From assembly GCA_032718565.1 (NCBI GenBank), contig JAVGVS010000021.1, forward strand, positions 2,059,384 through 2,123,383: a DNA stretch of 64,000 nucleotides, read 5' to 3'. Positions 58,985-64,000 of the stretch are shown piece after piece; the stretch's first letter is position 1, and each line of letters begins with the position of its first letter. Below the pieces are notes generated by a model. That model saw nothing but the letters and a program-made list of their open reading frames with translations. It was not told the DNA's origin and did no database searches. The translations under genes were made by a program, and so were the position numbers. Source of the stretch: Distichodus sexfasciatus. Lineage: Eukaryota > Chordata > Actinopteri > Characiformes > Distichodontidae.

Positions 58985-61900
58985 TAAATGTATGTATGCA
59001 TGTTAAGTGACAGTATTTAAGAAACTGGATGCTAAATTGTCTAGACTTCTGGAACTGGAGCCTTCCCCCTCGCTTCTGTGTGAAACGGATGATCTACTCC
59101 AAATGAACCTTGACGTTACTTCAGTGAGCAGCCTACAAGCGTGCACATCATCTGAAGCCATTAGACAGGCGCTACGCTAGGCAGGGTGAGGTGTGGCTAA
59201 TGAAATGGTGTGTCCTACATGAGCACCCAGTATGCTGCCCTAATATTCACAAGACGTGTGCATGTGCATGCAGGCACACAGGGATATGTGTGAACACAGA
59301 AGACAGAGAGAGAATGTATAATAAAAGGTAGCAGTGTCCTGGAGCCCTGTGGTATGTCATTAGCCTTATTTGAGAGATGGGAGAGGAGGAGATGGGCTGG
59401 GGGAATGTAGGTTACCACTCAGGCAGAGCTAATTCTCCAGAGAACCCTCTTTAGCATGCTGCCATGCTGCACTTCCCCAGAGCCGTGGACCCTGGAGGAA
59501 GAGGAGGCAGTTATCCAGAGAAAAAAAGCTTCTGATCATGAACTATCCAACATACAGCTTCGTTTCACCTGGGCAGCATCTAGATGATGCTCTGGGGAAT
59601 TATGCCACTCTGATTTTGCACTAAATTCTTTCATCTGAATTTTATGAACGAGCAGCTACAAAATAAAGTTGGAAACCTAGGAGAAAAAAACAGTAGATCT
59701 AGTTCTGACATAGTGTCCACCGTTTGTGAACTTTTCATGTTAGTGAGATCATGCAGATTTTTTAGAACATGCCAGAAAGCCTATTTTCCATGATGTCCCA
59801 CACAAAAACTAACCCACAAGAAGAAAAATCAGCGGCTCATCCAATACTAGCAAAAGCATTTTGGCGTAGTTAGGCAGCTAATATTAGCTATCTCCACGTT
59901 GTTATTAGTTCAGCAATGGATACCTTTGCATCAATTAATATCTGAAACCATGTTTCCTTTTGCTTTTTTGGGAAATATAAATACAGGCTGGCTTTAGCAC
60001 ACTTGACAAGCCAGTTGTGATCAGAAAACACAGTCATCAATGTTAATCCCTGACTGAAAAATTCATTCATGACTTGCTTGAGAGTTTTAATGGATGTCAC
60101 ATAATTTGTTTAAATAGCTCACTAATTCTGACCTTCTGATTTGCAACTTTTTCACAGGAAATAGATGGGTGCCAATTTTTAAAATTCGCAATCTAGTATA
60201 TTCAGTGTATAGAAGATTCTAGGATAACACCCGGCCCTGAACAATCCATAAAAAGCTGGTCAGCTGGCCAGTTTAAGCACTAAATGAGATGTTAGGCACC
60301 AGACCCTTAAATCTTGAGTTTAGTAGTCTGCTTCGGATCAAATCATACCTGAAACTATCAATGTTTGTTTGGCCAAATTACAATTAACAAGCCAAATGTA
60401 ATCGAGGAAGCTTAATCAACACTGTTGTTAATCCGAGAGAAGTGAGACAGAGAGATGTCTTGTCTGAACTTAAAAATGAATTGACCCCTTTAACCCCTCT
60501 CCTAATCTCATAACTTCCTAAGATACAGGAGGGAGAGGTGTTTACTGGACATCATAAAAGAAATCAGGAAAGTAGAATAAACTGCATCACTACTTTGGGC
60601 TCTTCCGTCACAGTGATCAGTGAACATCCTACACTGCTGATGGGTGTAGACCTTTACCTCAACTCACGCATGCTGTTAATCTGACCTACAGACCTACAGT
60701 CAGGGTCAAGGCTGGACGTGACTTCTGTTATCTGCTGAAGCGTGTAGAAAGTAGAGAGTGCTGAGCTCCAGTGAGAGGTTCTAAACAAATGGCTTCAACT
60801 GTCAAGTGGTGTGTGTTGTTTAGGTCAGAGGTGGAGTGTGAGTGTGTATGTGTGGATGGAGACGCACTGGGCAGATGGTTGCTGTCCCTCTGGGCGGTCA
60901 CCACAGAAGCCAGTGGAGCACAGTGAGTCTCGCCATCTGGACCACCCGACCTCTGAAAAGAGCAGACAGAGGCAAGCAATGACACTGAAGTCACACACAC
61001 ACTAGTTCTACACATTTATGAACATGAAGTGCATGGAGTGGTCTCCCAGCTTCTAGTTAGTACCTGGCTTGCTAAATAGAAAAGGCTTGAGCTTATCAGT
61101 TTGTCAGAATAACTTTCTTCACACTAGTCAGTAAGTGTTTTCTTATCGGGACACTGAACTTAGTGGTTGAAAACTCTATTTAATTCTTAACCTACCGTCA
61201 CTTTGGACTACAGGTAGTTTTTTTTTTCTTTAAATTTAGACATCTTTTAATTTAGACTAGATCTTTTCCACACATATTACAGCAGTATAACATTCGCTGA
61301 AGAATTGTGTAGACTTAACAGCTTGAGCCCGATCGCCCCCGGTACCGGGGACAGAACGGGAAGGCTTTAAATAGTCGGTAAACGTAAACAAACATTATGC
61401 ATGCGGCACATCAGCGTCACCGATAGAATCTTGTGTAATATCCCAAACAAATTTCACCTAAACATAACACAATTCCAACACCAAACACATAAACAAAGAA
61501 AGAACAAAAACACTGCGTCGGTCTACGTGGAAGAAATAGAATCTATACTACGATGGCTAACCATGCATACTGTATATCATATGAAAGCCCAGACTCCGCA
61601 GGTTACGTAGATAATGTTGTTGTTTTTTTTGTGAACGCAGTTTTTTTTTTTCTTTCATTTTTCTGCAGTGTTGCATCTTCTTTTATTCTGACCCAGTAAA
61701 ATGTACGCTGATTCCACAGTAATTTCACTAGTGTTACCTTTATAATGATCCCAAAAGCATGAAAATAGACATTGTGGTTGCTGTTGCTTGTGTTGATCTT
61801 TTTTTAGAGTAAAATCTGTAAAAACAGTCTCCAGGAAGCAACAGGGTAAAGCAACATCCTTTCATTAGTCACCATTTAGGTTCAGTGAGAGTCAATCCCC

Positions 61901-63200
61901 TCCCTTTCTACTTCCTGGATGAAGCTCATATCTACACTTTTGTGTTTGAGTCAGAATTACAGCATCACTGTACTAGTCCACTACCAAATAATTCACGTTT
62001 TTGATGTTGTGAAAACATAAAGGCGTCAGTATTTCTTCTTTCTTGAAAGTTTAGTCTTAACTTTGCGAACTTTGTGTTTGAGTCTACAGAATTCATTCTT
62101 TATAGTTTATACCTGTTCCTGCAAATGTTATATTCTGGAAGTAGCTTCTTACGATCCCACTTTCTCTCTTCTCGTTAATCCTTTCTAGTTGTTTGTCCTC
62201 AAATGTTCTTCACCCCTCCCTCTGTCTCTGACCTCTCACTTGTCTCAGTGCTCCGCAACTCCATCTCTAAATCAGGCACTCTCCTCCTTCTTTTCTCTCC
62301 ATCCTCTAATCCTGTTAGAGGGGTGGGCTTTGATCTCTTGTGAGTGATCATGTTTCCAATGTGAAAGAAAGAAAGAAGCGGCGAAGAATGAAAGAATAAG
62401 CGTCTCGATGATTAAAAAGAAATATCGCCAGTAACATGTTACTCCGATGCTACTCGTGCCCTCTCTCTCTCTCTCTCTCCCTCTTTCTCTCTCTGGGCAC
62501 AGCTGCTGAAAGCTGAGGCGTTCACGACCTCCGAAACACAGTTTCCCTGACTGCAGAGCACTGAAAATCAATAATAAAAACATCAGGGGAGTGACTGAAT
62601 ATTACAAGAGTGTGGGATATAACGTAGTATCGTGTACAATGTATTGCCATAAAAAACAATATTTAAATGAATGCTTCCATTTTAGCGTTATTTGGTTGTT
62701 ATTTTTAAGTGCAGAACCGGACTGGAATACGGGTTGCTGAACAAGCGCAGAAATCAAGCTTATTTTTGGTTTAACATACAGACCTTAGAGAATTTGGGCC
62801 TTTTTCTACCTTTGTGTTTAGGCTTATTCAGTGTGTGTGTGTGTGTGTAGAGGTTAGCAGACATATGTATGTGTTGTTGTGTTCAGGGCTTTCTTTCTCA
62901 GATCATAGTTTGATATGTAAATGCTGACACTGTCTTGAAATCAGCCCATTTGTGATGAAATGTGACCTGCGCCTGTAGAACATTTTACTTTTTGTCCATC
63001 TTTGTGTTGTATAAAGTGCTGAAGCACTGAATACACTTCCAGTAATAGTATTAAGAACAGTGTCTGTCTTTATTATGCAGAGAGACATTCTGGGGCTTTA
63101 GTGCACTGAGGAAAAATAAAGGTTAGTGTCAGGTGAGCACTTCACATCCATCTTGGAGATCCATCTGGATAAAGAATAAAAATTATTTGATAAATAAATG
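58985..63200. other. Intergenic, no gene seen
   Basis: About 4.2 kb of mostly unique-looking DNA. A (CT)n tract lies at 62459-62490 and a TG run at 62830-62850. GC-balanced stretches near 59090-59220 and 59330-59510 could be regulatory. A 14-bp GC palindrome at 61337 is noted as a finding. Confidence 0.5.
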
Positions 63201-63207
63201 CATTCAT

Positions 63208-63232
63208 GTGTATATATATATGTATATATATG

Positions 63233-63263
<31 letters not shown>

Positions 63264-63316
63264 GTATATATACATGTATACACACACACACACACACATA
63301 CATATATATACATATT
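63208..63316 (+). repeat. (TA/TATG)n and (CA)n compound microsatellite
   Basis: TATATATATGTATATATATG units followed by a CA run and ATACATATATATACATAT. The ORFs across it are repeat-encoded. Confidence 0.95.
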
Positions 63317-63329
63317 ATAAAATGGAAAA

Positions 63330-64000
63330 TAAATATTTTCTGATTAGTTGACAAGGAAGAAATACTTTAGTTTTGGCAAATTTTGTGTCAATTTGGACTC
63401 CTTTTGGCCTATAAAATGAGCTGCTTTTGGCCTTTCTGGGAGAGAACTGCATTTCCCACACTCCCCCAGCGCCACTCGGGTAAAGAACTCATATACACGT
63501 AAAACACTGAAATTATATTGTACATAACATATTGTGAGTAGAACGCTGGTTGTTATCAGCTAAAATTAGTTTTTGTCTGTAATAGAAGGGGAAAGATTGT
63601 AACTAAACTGGTGGCTGTACTGAATGTTGGACAGTCGTGTGCCTAAACAAGCGTGAAAAAAATGTCATTGTTATGCAATTACTTCAATTTTGTGATTAAT
63701 ATACTTTTACATACAGAGCAATTAATATAATGTCCGTTAAGTTCTAAGACTTGTGATTCACAGTATGTGTGGTTTCTACTGTAAGTTCAAGATTCTTAAG
63801 GTATTAACTAGCTATTGAAGGCTAAAAGGTTGAGATTCTGCGGTGTGCGGTAAAATGGGCTGAATGTTATGGGATGCTGCATGCGTTTCTGTACTGTGGA
63901 TGCATAGCGCCTGTGTACTAACACATGAGAGGTTAATAGGAGTCCATCATGTATCAATGAAAATTGACCCAATGCCCCCACTGTTCCATGTTCATGTAAC
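63330..64000. other. Intergenic, no gene seen
   Basis: AT-rich sequence to the window end without recognisable features. Confidence 0.6.

Noticed and set aside
63098..63354. Overlapping ORFs of repeated IY/VC residues on both strands
   Set aside because: Encoded by the compound TA/TG/CA microsatellite.
1..64000. CRISPR arrays, operons, phage or other prokaryotic systems
   Set aside because: The window is intron-bearing vertebrate DNA; no direct-repeat/spacer arrays or compact gene clusters exist.

Overview
The window is vertebrate nuclear DNA, almost certainly from a teleost fish. One protein-coding gene is split into many short exons with GT-AG introns. The introns and flank carry typical fish repeats: nonautonomous hAT elements with 8-bp target duplications, Tc1-like relics, tRNA-derived (HE1/V-SINE-like) SINEs, foldback MITEs and many (TG)n tracts. 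An otophysan (characin, catfish or cyprinid relative) would fit, but the species cannot be fixed from this sequence.

Positions 1-34234 (+ strand) hold the gene for supervillin/archvillin (svil), a large membrane-associated protein that binds F-actin and myosin II. I placed 37 coding exons by eye. They join without a frame error into 2,122 codons (2,121 residues plus stop). The window opens inside a coding exon, so roughly the first 90-100 residues and the promoter lie upstream. The N-terminal half is low-complexity and charged (myosin/F-actin-binding and nuclear-targeting region in the known family). The C-terminal half carries gelsolin-like repeats and ends in a villin headpiece. Exons 2-3 look like the muscle (archvillin) insert. 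Exons 13-15 form a block of three small in-frame exons at a point where, from memory, the usual human protein has none. The 3' UTR runs to an AATAAA at 35091.

Svil introns are rich in transposons: hAT-like elements at 845, 14327, 21024 and 23501 (the last with a second element inside it), a terminal-inverted-repeat element at 2722, and a three-deep nest at 32696-33840 in the last intron. Several 3' splice sites are immediately preceded by (TG)n tracts.

From about 35.1 kb to 64 kb I find no convincing second gene. This 29-kb flank holds SINEs, a hAT inserted into a tRNA-Val-like SINE head (43601), a foldback MITE inside an older GT-flanked repeat (49922), two Tc1-like relics (51660, 58165), two minisatellites, (TA)n tracts, a possible CTCF site, a possible G-quadruplex and one isolated 51-nt exon-like open segment (55116). 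Long stretches look like unique noncoding DNA. Some may be conserved regulatory sequence, but that needs a genome alignment.

All exon ends, repeat borders and family names are read by eye without database searches. No prokaryotic, viral or CRISPR-type system is visible.
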